This document shows, piece by piece, positions 1 to 9,763 of a DNA stretch of 62,541 bases. This DNA comes from Nocardioides sp. Lineage in GTDB: Bacteria > Actinomycetota > Actinomycetes > Propionibacteriales > Nocardioidaceae. Location: NCBI GenBank assembly GCA_025965125.1, contig JAOPXM010000066.1:1-62541 (forward strand). The letters run 5' to 3'. Below the pieces are notes generated by a model. That model saw only the letters and a list, made by a program, of their open reading frames with translations. It did not search any database and was not told the origin of the DNA. A program made the translations under genes and the position numbers. The stretch's first letter is position 1, and each line of letters opens with the position of its first letter.

Positions 1-804
1 GATGATGGAGACGGCCATGACGACCGGCAGGATCGTGGAGTCCCAGTGCATCGGCTGTCGACCCTGGAACGGGAACAGCCACGCGGAGACCACCACGATG
101 AAGACCGGTGGTACACCGAGGGCGTACGCCGCCGGGCGGCGCCGCGACAACCACAGCGCGGCGGCGACCAGGCCGAGGAACAGGCCGGCGACAGGGCTCG
201 CTGCCGTAGCGAGCATCGACAGCGTGCCGACGACGACGGCCTGACCCCACCGGCTGGCGTGGCCGCCCGTGAGTGGTCGGCGCGGCCAGTAGTAGACCGC
301 TGCGACGGCGGCGAAGCCGAACATCAGGCCGAGGCCGAAGGTGACACGCCCCGAGACCGCGTTGCCGGTCAGAGCGACCGCGCCGTACAGCGACGGCCAG
401 AGCGGGTGGACCACCGCGCGGGACTTCACGATCAGCAGCGCCACCAGGGCCGCCGAGACCGTGCCGACGATCATCATCGTGGTGCGGACGCCGATGGCGG
501 CCATCACGTAGGGCGACATGACGCTGTAGGAGACGGGGTGCATGCCGCCGTACCAGGACAGGTTGTAGGCGCTGCCCGGATGGGAGCGTGCGAACTCGGC
601 CCACGCGTCCTGGGCCGCGATGTCTCCGCCGCTGTTGGCGGCGAGCCACCACCACAGCAGGTGCAGCACGGCCGCGAACAGGAACGCGGCCACGACCGGG
701 TGCAGCACGACGTCCAGCAGCCGTCGTCCCGGTGACCCGGAAACGCCCCCCGGGTTCCGCTCGCCCCATGTGGTGCGTGCCCCCCGGAGGACGTCAGTGG
801 TCAT
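1..804 (-). CDS. Polytopic membrane protein, C-terminal part outside window
   Basis: The reverse strand reads open from ATG at 804 to the window edge, giving the first 268 residues of a longer protein. It shows a short cytoplasmic N-terminus of about 35 residues, then hydrophobic segments near residues 36-55, 95-125, 140-165 and 185-215. A motif-like stretch (AYNLSWYGGMHPVSYSVMSP) follows the first segment, on the outer side by the predicted topology. This looks like a glycosyltransferase-like or uncharacterised actinobacterial integral membrane protein; I do not recognise a specific family. Its ATG overlaps the TGA of the upstream PAP2 gene (ATGA, 801-804), so the two are probably translationally coupled. 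Confidence 0.75.
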   Translation of the reverse strand, partial: MTTDVLRGARTTWGERNPGGVSGSPGRRLLDVVLHPVVAAFLFAAVLHLLWWWLAANSGGDIAAQDAWAEFARSHPGSAYNLSWYGGMHPVSYSVMSPYVMAAIGVRTTMMIVGTVSAALVALLIVKSRAVVHPLWPSLYGAVALTGNAVSGRVTFGLGLMFGFAAVAAVYYWPRRPLTGGHASRWGQAVVVGTLSMLATAASPVAGLFLGLVAAALWLSRRRPAAYALGVPPVFIVVVSAWLFPFQGRQPMHWDSTILPVVMAVSII

Positions 805-1889
805 CGATCGGCCTCGACCGGTCGATCCGCCTTGACCGGGCGACCGCGCGGATAGACCAGGAACCGGCCGATCAGCACGGACGTGGCGGCCAGCAACACG
901 CCGGCGATGTCGTCGACAACGAAGTGCCAGCCGAAGTAGATCGTCGCGACCATGACGAGCGCGAGGTAGACCGTCAGGACCTGGGCAAGCCGGCGCTGAC
1001 CGTAGTAGCGCAGCATCAGCAGGATCATGGCGGTGACCGCGCAGTGCAGGCTGGCGAAGGCCGAGATGCTGGCGAACGAGTCGCCCGCCCCGGGGTTCGC
1101 GAGCAGGTGCGCGCGCTCGGCGAGGTACTCCGCCTGGGTCGACGTGATCCCCGTGTGAGGGAGACCAGCGAACGTCTCGGGGTCGGAGGCGAACGGTCCC
1201 AGCGTGGGGATCAGGTAGTAGGAGGCCACGCCCAGGATCCACACCCACATCGCCGAGGCGAGCAGGACGTAGCCGTCGCGGATGCGGGTCGTGAACACCA
1301 GCGCGCCGACGACTGCGAGCGGGACGAGGTAGGTGAACGACTTGTAGATGATCATCAAGGTGGTCGCCATCGCGGACCCCTGGCCGAGCACGTCGTGCAG
1401 GAGCGCGGCCGGGTCGTGGCCGAAGAAGAGCCACCGCTCGAAGTCGAGGAGGTCGCCGTCGCGGGGCGTGTTGAGCACGTCCCAGCTCTTCAGGTTGCGG
1501 TAGCAGATGTAGACGAAGTGGTAGGCGAGCAGCCCGCTGACCGCGAGCGCCAACCTGGTCCCCGTCCAGCGGGCCCGCAACGTGGCGAACCAGCCCCGGA
1601 TCGACCAGCCGGGTCGCTTGGTGCGCACGGCGGAGTCGAGCACCGCCAGGATGACCAGCAGGACCAGCGCCGAGATCAGGCGGCCGCGGAACATCTGGCC
1701 GTCGGGGTCGCGCAGCGGGATCCCGACGTGGTGGGACCAGTACGCCGTCACGCTCGCGAAGGCCACGACCGTCACCCAGATGCCGCCGAGCCAGCTCAGG
1801 TCCCGAAGGTCCGCGGCTTCCTGGGTGCTGGTCTCGGGCGCGGAGACAGCGGTGTCCACCTCCTGCACCTCGTCGCTCACGCTACGCAT
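801..1889 (-). CDS. PAP2 / inositol-phosphotransferase (Aur1-like) family membrane protein
   Basis: A 362-residue membrane protein with about six hydrophobic segments. The C-terminal half carries the PAP2 signatures: a SLHCA block (residues about 280-284, the conserved His of motif 2) and a GWHFVVDDIAG block (HxxxD of motif 3). The family includes lipid phosphatases and Aur1/Ipt1-type inositol phosphotransferases, acting on the outer face of the membrane; the 'SLH' form fits the Aur1-like branch. The start is set at ATG 1889 because the upstream extension (to 2045) is antisense to another gene's start and compositionally poor. Its stop overlaps the ATG of the next membrane protein. Substrate unknown. 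Confidence 0.82.
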   Translation of the reverse strand: MRSVSDEVQEVDTAVSAPETSTQEAADLRDLSWLGGIWVTVVAFASVTAYWSHHVGIPLRDPDGQMFRGRLISALVLLVILAVLDSAVRTKRPGWSIRGWFATLRARWTGTRLALAVSGLLAYHFVYICYRNLKSWDVLNTPRDGDLLDFERWLFFGHDPAALLHDVLGQGSAMATTLMIIYKSFTYLVPLAVVGALVFTTRIRDGYVLLASAMWVWILGVASYYLIPTLGPFASDPETFAGLPHTGITSTQAEYLAERAHLLANPGAGDSFASISAFASLHCAVTAMILLMLRYYGQRRLAQVLTVYLALVMVATIYFGWHFVVDDIAGVLLAATSVLIGRFLVYPRGRPVKADRPVEADR

Positions 1890-2032
1890 CGTACGGAAAC
1901 AGACCCGGACAGCCGTAGTCGGCGGCGAACCGGGTGGTCCAGTCAGGTTGGCCCGTGCCCGCCAAGCTCCCCGCGGAGACGGCTGTTGCGCAGTAGCCTG
2001 CGGGCCGCACTCACACTCGTCAGGAGCTCCGC

Positions 2033-2449
2033 ATGACTGAGACAACTCCCACTGCCGCGCCGTACGGCGTGCCCGTCGGGGCCGGCACGCCCGGCCAGAT
2101 CCGCAGCACCGGCATGTGCATCCTGCTGGCCATCGTCACGTTCGGCATCTACTCGTTGTTCTGGTACTACAAGACCCACGAGGAGATGAAGCGCTACTCC
2201 GGTGTGGGCCTCGGCGGCGCCGTCGCGCTGATCATCACCATCGTGGTCGGCATCGTCACGCCGTTCATCACCTCGGCCGAGGTGGGCGGGCTCTACGAGC
2301 GCGCCGGCAAGCCGAAGCCCGTCAGCGGCTCCACCGGCCTCTGGTACTTCCCGGGCGCCTTCATCATCGTCGGGCCGCTCGTGTGGTTCATCAAGACGAA
2401 CGGCGCCCTGAACGACTTCTGGCGCTCGGTCGGCGTCACGGAGGGATAA
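2033..2449 (+). CDS. DUF4234 domain membrane protein
   Basis: A 138-residue protein with a short Thr/Pro-rich N-terminus and three hydrophobic segments (about 27-46, 60-82, 104-120). The TFGIYSLFWYYKTHEEM block after the first segment is characteristic of DUF4234 proteins. An AGGAG ribosome-binding site lies 6-10 bases before the ATG. It is divergent from the PAP2 gene. Function of the family is unknown; related proteins are often linked to a GYF/zinc-ribbon domain, absent here. Confidence 0.8.
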   Translation: MTETTPTAAPYGVPVGAGTPGQIRSTGMCILLAIVTFGIYSLFWYYKTHEEMKRYSGVGLGGAVALIITIVVGIVTPFITSAEVGGLYERAGKPKPVSGSTGLWYFPGAFIIVGPLVWFIKTNGALNDFWRSVGVTEG

Positions 2450-2509
2450 ACCTCGCGGATCCGGCGCCCTGCGTAGGGTGGGCCTCCTTCCACAGAGAGC
2501 CGGCTCCGC

Positions 2510-3205
2510 ATGTGCTTCTCTGTCGAGGCCGACCTGATTGCTGGTGTCGCCCTGCTGCCGGTCGGGGTGCTGGCGCTGAGGGAGGTGCGGCACCCGCGCG
2601 AGGTGCCGTTCGCGTCGCTGCCGCTGCTGTTCGCGCTGCACCAGCTGGTCGAGGCGCTCGTCTGGGCCGGCGCCAGCGGTGACGTCTCGGACGGCGTCCA
2701 GCGGGCCGCCGCGCTGGCCTACGTCCTCTTTGCGCTGCCGGTGCTGCCGACGCTGGTCCCGCTGGCCGTGCTGATGCTGGAGCCCCGGGACGCCCGGCTG
2801 CGGGTCGCGCCGTTCGTGGCGCTCGGACTGGTGGTCTCGGCGTACCTCACGGTCGCGGTGCTGCAGGGTCCGGTCGAGGTGCGCGTCCACGCGCACGCGC
2901 TGGCCTACGGGGTCGGCCTCGAGAACGTCACGCTCTGGACGGTGCTCTACATCGCGGCTGTCATCGGCCCGTCGCTGCTCTCCGGCTACCCGTCGATCGT
3001 GGCGTTCGGGGTGCTGAACCTGGTCGGGTTGACCGTCGTGGCGCTGCTCTACCGGGAGGCGTTCGCATCACTGTGGTGCGTGTACGCCGCGTGCACCTCG
3101 GTGCTGATCGTCCTGCACATGGTGCTGCGCCGGCGCCTCACCGACCCGCAACGCCTGCAGGGTCAACCGAACAACGATCAGCTGAGCGGATCGACCTCGT
3201 CGTAG
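2510..3205 (+). CDS. DUF6629-type seven-helix membrane protein
   Basis: A 231-residue protein beginning MCFSVEADL, with roughly seven hydrophobic segments and conserved HQLVEALVW after the second. The N-terminal MCFS and the HQ.xE.xW block match what I recall of DUF6629 proteins. No enzymatic motif is seen. It follows the DUF4234 gene by 60 bases in the same direction. Its last 28 bases overlap the 3' end of the convergent acyl-CoA dehydrogenase gene (3178-3205), so the hydrophilic tail (about 25 residues) is read across that gene's terminal codons. Confidence 0.75.
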   Translation: MCFSVEADLIAGVALLPVGVLALREVRHPREVPFASLPLLFALHQLVEALVWAGASGDVSDGVQRAAALAYVLFALPVLPTLVPLAVLMLEPRDARLRVAPFVALGLVVSAYLTVAVLQGPVEVRVHAHALAYGVGLENVTLWTVLYIAAVIGPSLLSGYPSIVAFGVLNLVGLTVVALLYREAFASLWCVYAACTSVLIVLHMVLRRRLTDPQRLQGQPNNDQLSGSTSS

Positions 3206-4326
3206 TCAGCGACCGTCGCGGCGAGCACCTTCAGGTGATGGTTGCCGTCGCCGAGCAGGTGGTCGAGCGCGGTGAGGTGGCTGGTGTAGCTGCCGATGCT
3301 GTACTCCGCGGTCATGCCGATGCCGCCGTGCAGCTGGATCGCCTCCTGGCCGACGTGACGCCCTGAGCGGCTGACCTGCAGCGCGGCGCGGGCGGCGCCC
3401 GCGGCCACCTCCTCGGGGGTGCCTGCTGCGACCACCATCGTGGCCCAGGTGACGATGCTCTTGGCCAGCTCGAGCGACACGTACATGTCGGCCGCGCGGA
3501 ACGTCAGCGCCTGGAACGTGTTGAGCGTGACGCCGAACTGCTTGCGGCTCTTGAGGTACGACGTGGTGGCGTCCAGGGAGTACTCCATGGCACCGATCGC
3601 CTCGTTGCACGCCATCACCCGGGCGATGTCCTGCACGGTCGCGATGCTGGACTCCAGATCACGGCCGGCCTCGCCCAACGCAGTGGCGGGGGTGCCGTCG
3701 AAGGCGACCCGGGCCGCCCGGCCGCCGTCGTGGGTTGCGTAACCGGCCCGCGTCAGCCCGCTCGCGTCAGGGGAGACCAGGAACAGGCCCGTCCCGCCGC
3801 CCTCGGGCAGCACGGCGCTGACCACGAGCAGGTCGGCGCGGGCGCCGTGGGGGACCGGCTCCTTGATGCCGGTGAGGGTCCAGTCATCGCCATCCTTCTG
3901 GGCCGTGACAGCGGAGGCCGTGTCGGCCCAGCGGGCGCCGGGCTCCGCATGCGCGAACGCCAGCACGCTCTCGCCGGCGGCGAGCGCGCCGAGCACCTCG
4001 GCGCGCTGCTCGTCGGAGCCGACCGCGGCCACAAGACCGCCGGCCAGCACGACCGAGGTCAGGAACGGCTCCGGTGCCAGCACCCGGCCGAACTCCTGGG
4101 CGACGATGGAGATCTCCACCGGTCCGGCGCCCACACCCCCGTCGGCCTCGGCGAACGGCAGCCCCAGGATGCCCATCTCGGCCAGGCGGGCCCACAGCTT
4201 CTCGTCGAAACCCGGGTCCTCGGCGACCGTGCGGCGGCGCGTCTCGAAGTCGGCGTACGTCTTGCCGACCAGGCCGCGGACCGCGTCGCGCAGGGCGTCC
4301 TGCTCGTCGTCGTAGGTGAAGTCCAT
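3178..4326 (-). CDS. Acyl-CoA dehydrogenase family protein (second of a pair)
   Basis: A 382-residue FAD-dependent acyl-CoA dehydrogenase. The N-terminal helical domain (about 1-110) is followed by a beta domain and a C-terminal four-helix domain with KQFGVTLNTFQALTFRAADM and IQLHGGIGMTAEYSIGSYT, the latter a hallmark of the family. The final 'YxGxNE' catalytic-loop region is absent, replaced by a HLTALDHLLGDG end. It starts one base after the stop of the upstream dehydrogenase. In actinobacteria such adjacent pairs (FadE-like) can form heterotetramers acting on steroid side chains or other bulky acyl-CoAs; that assignment is inference. Confidence 0.88.
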   Translation of the reverse strand: MDFTYDDEQDALRDAVRGLVGKTYADFETRRRTVAEDPGFDEKLWARLAEMGILGLPFAEADGGVGAGPVEISIVAQEFGRVLAPEPFLTSVVLAGGLVAAVGSDEQRAEVLGALAAGESVLAFAHAEPGARWADTASAVTAQKDGDDWTLTGIKEPVPHGARADLLVVSAVLPEGGGTGLFLVSPDASGLTRAGYATHDGGRAARVAFDGTPATALGEAGRDLESSIATVQDIARVMACNEAIGAMEYSLDATTSYLKSRKQFGVTLNTFQALTFRAADMYVSLELAKSIVTWATMVVAAGTPEEVAAGAARAALQVSRSGRHVGQEAIQLHGGIGMTAEYSIGSYTSHLTALDHLLGDGNHHLKVLAATVADYDEVDPLS

Positions 4327-4327
4327 G

Positions 4328-5479
<1,152 letters not shown>

Positions 5480-5692
5480 CGGCGTCTCCTGGGTCGGGGG
5501 CGTGCCCATCATGCCGTCCAGTCCCTGGAAACCCCGAGACAACTGAGGCGCGAGATTGCAGGCTTGCGTCAGGAGCCGGCTCCGGGCTGACTCCCAGCGG
5601 ACTCAAAGCGGAATCCAAGCAACGCTCGAGACGATCGGTTTGCTCGCCACCGCGGCGAGGACGCAGCTCCACCCGACGACGAGGTCACCATC
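5480..5692. other. Intergenic region, no gene seen
   Basis: Region upstream of the dehydrogenase operon. It holds a perfect 12-base palindrome GGAGCCGGCTCC at 5572-5583 that could be an operator. No coding signal was seen. If the 45-codon frame at 5693 is not real, the gene-free stretch runs to 5852. Confidence 0.4.
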
Positions 5693-5830
5693 ATGCGCCA
5701 CCAGATCGAGCACCGCCGCAGGACCTGGCACTCCCTCACGCCCGAACAGAAGCAGGAGCGCCTGCGCGACCTGCGCCGGAACCAGCAGGCCCAGATCGAG
5801 CTCGAGGTACGCCGGCTCCACCACCGCTGA
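5693..5830 (+). CDS. Possible small basic helical protein, 45 aa
   Basis: An open frame from ATG 5693 to TGA 5828-5830, preceded by GAGG about 9 bases upstream. The translation starts MRHQIEHRRRTWHSLTPEQK and is rich in Arg, Gln, Glu and Leu with heptad-like spacing, predicting one long amphipathic helix. Composition resembles small conserved actinobacterial proteins, but it may also be chance. No neighbour suggests a role. Confidence 0.4.
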   Translation: MRHQIEHRRRTWHSLTPEQKQERLRDLRRNQQAQIELEVRRLHHR

Positions 5831-5852
5831 CCCGCCTGTCGGTCCGGGAGCC

Positions 5853-6464
5853 TCAGACCTGGATCTCCACCTCGTCGCCCAGCCGGGCGCCGCGCTCGAG
5901 CTCGAGGTCGTCACCGGACCAGAACGTCCCGGGGTCGTAGTAGTTCGTCGGCCGACGGCCGTCGAGGAGACCCATCTCGGCGTAGGTGCCTGCGACGACC
6001 TCGGCACAGTAGGTGAGCTCAGCGGGCGCGGGTCGACGCAGGCGGCCGCGAGCCCATCGCCCTGCGAGCGCCGCGGTCGCGGGGAACGGCGTCCCGTCCA
6101 GGCGGGCGATCGTGCGCAGCAGGGCCGCCTCCATGTCCGGGGTGATCTCGGCGTCCAGCTGGCGCAGCCAGGCGCGCTGCTCGTAGCGGCCGCACCACGT
6201 GGTCACGGCCGCCCGCAGGTCGTGCAGCTGGACGCCCCGGTGGTGGTTGCCGGTCCACACGTCGAGCAGCCCCTTGCCCAGCTCGGCGTGCCACATCAGC
6301 GGGGGCATGTCGTCCAGCACGACCGCCATCCCGACGTGGTTGACCGGTGCGTTCGTGACCACCCGGATAGCGTGGTCGGCAGCCGTTCGGCCACGAAACA
6401 GCCACAGGTCCCCGGTGCGGGTCAGGTCGACCGCCTCGTCCAGGGACAGCCTGCTGCCCATCAC
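5853..6464 (-). CDS. Permuted papain-fold (YiiX/YebB-like, NlpC/P60 clan) hydrolase
   Basis: A 203-residue protein. N-terminal GDLWLFRG (about 19-26) and NAPVNHVGMAV (about 38-48, candidate catalytic His) are followed by a helical middle and ELTYCAEVVAGTYAEMGLL (candidate catalytic Cys). Order His-then-Cys is the circularly permuted NlpC/P60 arrangement of the YiiX-like family. Members act on peptide or lipid amide bonds. No signal peptide or membrane segment is seen, so it is predicted cytoplasmic. Stands alone, divergent from the small gene at 6497. Confidence 0.75.
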   Translation of the reverse strand: MMGSRLSLDEAVDLTRTGDLWLFRGRTAADHAIRVVTNAPVNHVGMAVVLDDMPPLMWHAELGKGLLDVWTGNHHRGVQLHDLRAAVTTWCGRYEQRAWLRQLDAEITPDMEAALLRTIARLDGTPFPATAALAGRWARGRLRRPAPAELTYCAEVVAGTYAEMGLLDGRRPTNYYDPGTFWSGDDLELERGARLGDEVEIQV

Positions 6465-6496
6465 GGAACCCTGTGCGTCAAGGAAGGAGCCTCTCG

Positions 6497-6742
6497 GTGA
6501 AGCTGTGGAAGGTGCTCGGCATCGCGGGGCTGACCGGGGTGGCCGCCACCGGAGTCATCATCGCCCGCGACGAGCGTCGGCGCGCGCAGCTCACACCCGA
6601 CCAGGTGCGCAAACAGCTGCACCAGCGGCTCGCCGACATCGAACGCGGCGCCTCCGACAACCCCGGGACGGCACCCACCGCGGGTGACGCGTCCCCGCAC
6701 GTGCCCGCCAAGCCCAGCAGCCGGCGGCGCCGACGGCGCTGA
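6497..6742 (+). CDS. Small membrane-anchored basic protein
   Basis: An 81-residue protein starting at GTG 6497, with GGAAGGAG about 8 bases upstream; the upstream in-frame ATG at 6473 lacks such a site. One hydrophobic segment (about 5-19, LGIAGLTGVAATGVII) is followed by a charged helix (QLTPDQVRKQLHQRLADIE) and a basic tail ending in Arg repeats. The family is common in actinobacteria but uncharacterised. Convergent with the DUF2237 gene. Confidence 0.65.
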   Translation: MKLWKVLGIAGLTGVAATGVIIARDERRRAQLTPDQVRKQLHQRLADIERGASDNPGTAPTAGDASPHVPAKPSSRRRRRR

Positions 6743-6757
6743 GCGGGCCGGCGCGGC

Positions 6758-7147
6758 TCATTCCAGGCCGCTGGGGTCGGCCGGTACGTCGACCGAGTGG
6801 TCGAGAAGCATCTCGATCGGGATGATCTCGAGGGCGCGGGCGTTCGTCGAGGCAAGGACGACGGGCGAGGCGGCGCCCGCGTCGTAGGCCTGCCGCCACC
6901 GGCCCGCAACCACGCACCACCGGTCACCGGGGTGCAGGCCCGGGAACTGCCACTCGGGCCTGGGGGTGGACAGGTCGTTGCCCACCGAGCTCTGGTGCTC
7001 GAGGAACTCCACGGTCATCACCGCGCACACCGCGTGCAGGCCGCGGTCCTCGGGACCGCAGGCACAGTTCCCGTCCCGGTAGAAGCCGGTCACCGGGTCC
7101 GTGCCGCACGGCTCGAGCGGTCCACCGAGGACGTTGAGTTCGCTCAC
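6758..7147 (-). CDS. DUF2237 family protein
   Basis: A 129-residue protein starting at GTG 7147. Conserved blocks: PLEPCGTDPVTGFYRDGNC (about 11-29), GLHAVCAVMTVEFLEHQSSVG, and GDRWCVVAGRWRQAYDAG. These match DUF2237, a small soluble family of unknown function with conserved Cys residues. The start is supported by a family-typical N-terminus (ELNVLGGPLEPC). The long open frame continuing upstream to 9157 on this strand is a compositional shadow. Confidence 0.85.
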   Translation of the reverse strand: MSELNVLGGPLEPCGTDPVTGFYRDGNCACGPEDRGLHAVCAVMTVEFLEHQSSVGNDLSTPRPEWQFPGLHPGDRWCVVAGRWRQAYDAGAASPVVLASTNARALEIIPIEMLLDHSVDVPADPSGLE

Positions 7148-7273
7148 GGCACCGAGCCTCTCAGGTGGGCCGTGACAATGGCTAAACATTCCGCGTTGTT
7201 CCCACGTCCATACCCTCCGGATGGATCTACAGTTTGAAGATCCCCATGGGGGGTGTGAGCAGGAAGGCAGGAC

Positions 7274-8530
7274 GTGCGTCGGACAGTGGTCTCGGTGACC
7301 GGTGCGGCAGTGGCCGCCCTGATCTGCTGTGCGCCCGCGAGCGCGGACACCACGATCACGGTGCGCGGCACCGACTTCCCCTCCGGCATCGAGGCGCAGC
7401 TCTCGTTCGTCGGCTGCGAGAACCCTTTCCTGCGCACGACCGAGCCGCTCGCACCGACGATCGGCTACGGCCCGGGCACCGCCCCGGCCGGCCAGCGCAG
7501 CCTCGGCTGGGACCTCGCGGGCGGCAACGCCATCGGCTCGCTGCACTACGTGGCGTCCATGGCGGGCACGACCGTTGCCGCTCTGTCCGTCCACGCCGAG
7601 GCCCGCGCCGACGGAGTGGCTTTCGCCGGGTACGTCGACCCGGCCGACACCGGCACCGGCGTGATGTGGGTCGGGCGCTCCGCGCTGTCCGCCGCACCGG
7701 GAGCCTGGCGCACGATCGACGCCCCCGGGCTGACCTACACCTGGGCGAGGTGGGACAACACCACCCAGCAGGTCCTGGAGACCGCCGACCCGGCCACCGT
7801 CTCGGAGTTCATGGCGGCTCACGGCGGCGACGGTCCGGGGTTCTACACCATCGGTTTCGGCTGCGACGGCACGCCGTTCCACATGGACGCGCTGCGGATC
7901 GGCAGCCCGGGTGACGTCACGACGTACGACCTCGAAGGGCTCACGACCAGCACCACGATGGGTGCGGCCAGCGCCCGCTCGATCGTCGCCGGTCAGCAGG
8001 TGACGCTCACCGGTGCGCTGCGCGACGGCTCCGCGGGGCGCCTGCCGGAGGCCACCGTGATCCTCGAGGCCCGGCAGTTCGGGGACGGCGACTTCCGCAC
8101 CGTCGAGGTCGTCCCCGCGGACACGACCGACCCGACGTACGTCGTGGAGCCCACCACCCGCACGACGTACCGCTGGCGCTTTGCCGGCCGCCCGCTCGCC
8201 GAGGCCAGCACCTCGCGACCCGTGACCATCGATGTGGCCTCGGCGCTCACGGCCGCGCAGCAGTTCGACCCCGGCAACGACACGGTCCGCGTCGTGGGGC
8301 AGGCGACTCCGGCCCGACCGGGCGCCCCGGTCACGCTCTGGAAAGTGACGTCCAAGGGCCCCGAAAAGATTGACGTGCGCAAGGTGGCCGGGGACGGTGG
8401 ATATGTCTTCGAGTTCGTCGCGGACGGGTCGACGGCGGGGCGCTACGTCGTGACCATCCCCTCGGGGGCCGGCAACCTGGCCGGGCTCTCGCAGGTCGTG
8501 CATGTCCGACCGGCCGACATCCGGCGCTGA
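7274..8530 (+). CDS. Secreted protein of unknown function
   Basis: A 418-residue protein with a Sec signal peptide (MRRTVVSVTGAAVAALICC, cleavage likely after APASA at about residue 24). The mature part is beta-rich: an N-terminal region with two Cys (about 47 and 196), and a C-terminal region resembling Ig-like repeats (VTLTGALRDG..., VRVVGQATPARPGAPVTLW) seen in secreted actinobacterial surface proteins. GTG 7274 follows AGGAAGGCAGGAC. A CCCCATGGGG palindrome sits at 7242-7251 upstream. No enzyme motif recognised. Confidence 0.7.
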   Translation: MRRTVVSVTGAAVAALICCAPASADTTITVRGTDFPSGIEAQLSFVGCENPFLRTTEPLAPTIGYGPGTAPAGQRSLGWDLAGGNAIGSLHYVASMAGTTVAALSVHAEARADGVAFAGYVDPADTGTGVMWVGRSALSAAPGAWRTIDAPGLTYTWARWDNTTQQVLETADPATVSEFMAAHGGDGPGFYTIGFGCDGTPFHMDALRIGSPGDVTTYDLEGLTTSTTMGAASARSIVAGQQVTLTGALRDGSAGRLPEATVILEARQFGDGDFRTVEVVPADTTDPTYVVEPTTRTTYRWRFAGRPLAEASTSRPVTIDVASALTAAQQFDPGNDTVRVVGQATPARPGAPVTLWKVTSKGPEKIDVRKVAGDGGYVFEFVADGSTAGRYVVTIPSGAGNLAGLSQVVHVRPADIRR

Positions 8531-8571
8531 CGCCAGGGCTCCGCGTAGGACCGGGCATGACCGCCTCGGCG

Positions 8572-8585
8572 AGGGGGTACCCCCT
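8572..8585. promoter_or_regulatory. Perfect palindrome over ribosome-binding site
   Basis: AGGGGGTACCCCCT is a perfect 14-base palindrome ending 5 bases before the ATG at 8591. It includes the only purine-rich (AGGGGG) Shine-Dalgarno candidate. It could be an operator or sequester the site in mRNA. The TACCCCC half resembles CsoR-type metal operator halves, but the order is inverted, so no regulator is assigned. Confidence 0.4.
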
Positions 8586-8590
8586 GCGGC

Positions 8591-9253
8591 ATGGCTCTTC
8601 TCGACCCGGTGCGCACCGGCGCCTCGACCGTGGGCGGCGCCCTGCTCGCGACCGCGACCCGATCCGTGGCGGCCGTCCGCACCGCCCCCAAGCCCCTGCA
8701 CCCTCGCGGCGTCGTCGTCGCCGGCCGGATCTTTCGGACCGGGCTCGCCGAGCCGACCGGATCGCCCTGGCTCGACGAGCCGGGTGAGGACGAGGTCCTG
8801 GTCCGTGTCTCCCGGGCTGTCGGACTGCCCACGAGCCTGCCCGACATCCACGGTGTCGCGATCCGCGTCCCTGCCGGCGAGTCGTACGGCGACCTGCTCT
8901 TCGCCTCGACCGGCTGGGGCCGGCTGACCCGCTTCCTGCTCACCGCGGGGATGACGGTCGAAGACCGGCCGATGACCACGCTGCTGCCCTACCGGACCGA
9001 GTCGGGCCCGGTGCTGCTCGGCGTCCGGGCCGCCGGGACGGAGACGTTCGAGCTGGCCTGCGCGCCGTACGACGGCGACTGGCGCCACGTCGCGGACCTG
9101 CGGCTCTCCACGCTGCCCGCCCCCGACCAGGACGTCGACTTCGACCCCGTCCAACACCAGCTGCCCGGCCTCGAGCAGTACCCCTCCGTCGCTCGGCTGC
9201 GCCAGCCCGCCTACCAGCAGGCGAGGGAGTCACGAGCCGGGGACCCGGCTTAG
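8591..9253 (+). CDS. Conserved actinobacterial protein, function not recognised
   Basis: A 220-residue soluble-looking protein. Distinct stretches are KPLHPRGVVVAGRIFRTG (about 34-51), VRVSRAVGLPTSLPDIHGVA (about 71-90) and GDLLFASTGWGRLTRFLL. The VSR.xGLP..PD..GxA pattern recalls a catalase-fold-like family found in actinobacteria that is annotated inconsistently. I therefore name no function. A perfect 14-base palindrome lies across its ribosome-binding region (8572-8585). Nine bases separate it from gntK. Confidence 0.6.
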   Translation: MALLDPVRTGASTVGGALLATATRSVAAVRTAPKPLHPRGVVVAGRIFRTGLAEPTGSPWLDEPGEDEVLVRVSRAVGLPTSLPDIHGVAIRVPAGESYGDLLFASTGWGRLTRFLLTAGMTVEDRPMTTLLPYRTESGPVLLGVRAAGTETFELACAPYDGDWRHVADLRLSTLPAPDQDVDFDPVQHQLPGLEQYPSVARLRQPAYQQARESRAGDPA

Positions 9254-9262
9254 GCTGACGCC

Positions 9263-9763
9263 ATGACCGACCTGCTGGTCGTTATGGGTGTCTCGGGTTC
9301 CGGCAAGTCCACCGTGGGGGCTGCGCTCGCGCAACGCCTGCGGGTCCCGTTCGCCGATGCCGACGACTTCCACCCCGAGGCCAACATCGCCAAGATGACG
9401 CGGGGTGAGGCGCTCGACGACCGGGACCGCCATCCCTGGCTCGAGATCATCGGCGAGTGGCTGGCCGCGCACCCCGAAGGTGGCGTGATGAGCTGCTCGG
9501 CGCTGAAGCGGAGGTATCGCGACCAGCTGCGTCACCACGCGCCGGCGGCGGTCTTCCTCCTCCTGGAGGGTGGCCGTGAGGTGATCGAGCGGCGGCAGGC
9601 AAGCAGGCCCGGGCACTTCATGCCCGCGTCCCTGCTGTCGTCGCAGTTCGCCACCCTCGAGCCGCTCGCGCCCGACGAGAACGGGATCGTGATCGACGTC
9701 GACCAGAGTGTGGACGCGATCGTCCAGGGGTACCTCGAACGCACCCACCACGAGGAGAGCTGA
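9263..9763 (+). CDS. gntK: Gluconokinase
   Basis: A 166-residue P-loop kinase. Walker A is GVSGSGKST (about 9-17); other family blocks are FADADDFHPEANIAKM, GEALDDRDRHPWL, SCSALKRRYRDQLR and a LLEGGREVI lid region. It phosphorylates D-gluconate to 6-phosphogluconate, feeding the pentose phosphate pathway. Length fits the family (160-180 aa). Its TGA overlaps the ATG of gntP by one base (TGATG), so the two form an uptake-and-activation operon. No GntR-type regulator is seen nearby. Confidence 0.93.
   Translation: MTDLLVVMGVSGSGKSTVGAALAQRLRVPFADADDFHPEANIAKMTRGEALDDRDRHPWLEIIGEWLAAHPEGGVMSCSALKRRYRDQLRHHAPAAVFLLLEGGREVIERRQASRPGHFMPASLLSSQFATLEPLAPDENGIVIDVDQSVDAIVQGYLERTHHEES

Noticed and set aside
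5572-5583. Perfect palindrome GGAGCCGGCTCC as a major control site
   Set aside because: Twelve-base GC palindromes are expected by chance at this composition; kept only as a note.
6758-9157. 799-codon reverse open frame
   Set aside because: Only its last 129 codons are DUF2237; the rest is a shadow of the secreted protein gene and the 8591 gene, with Arg/Gly/His-rich translation typical of the antisense of GC-rich genes.
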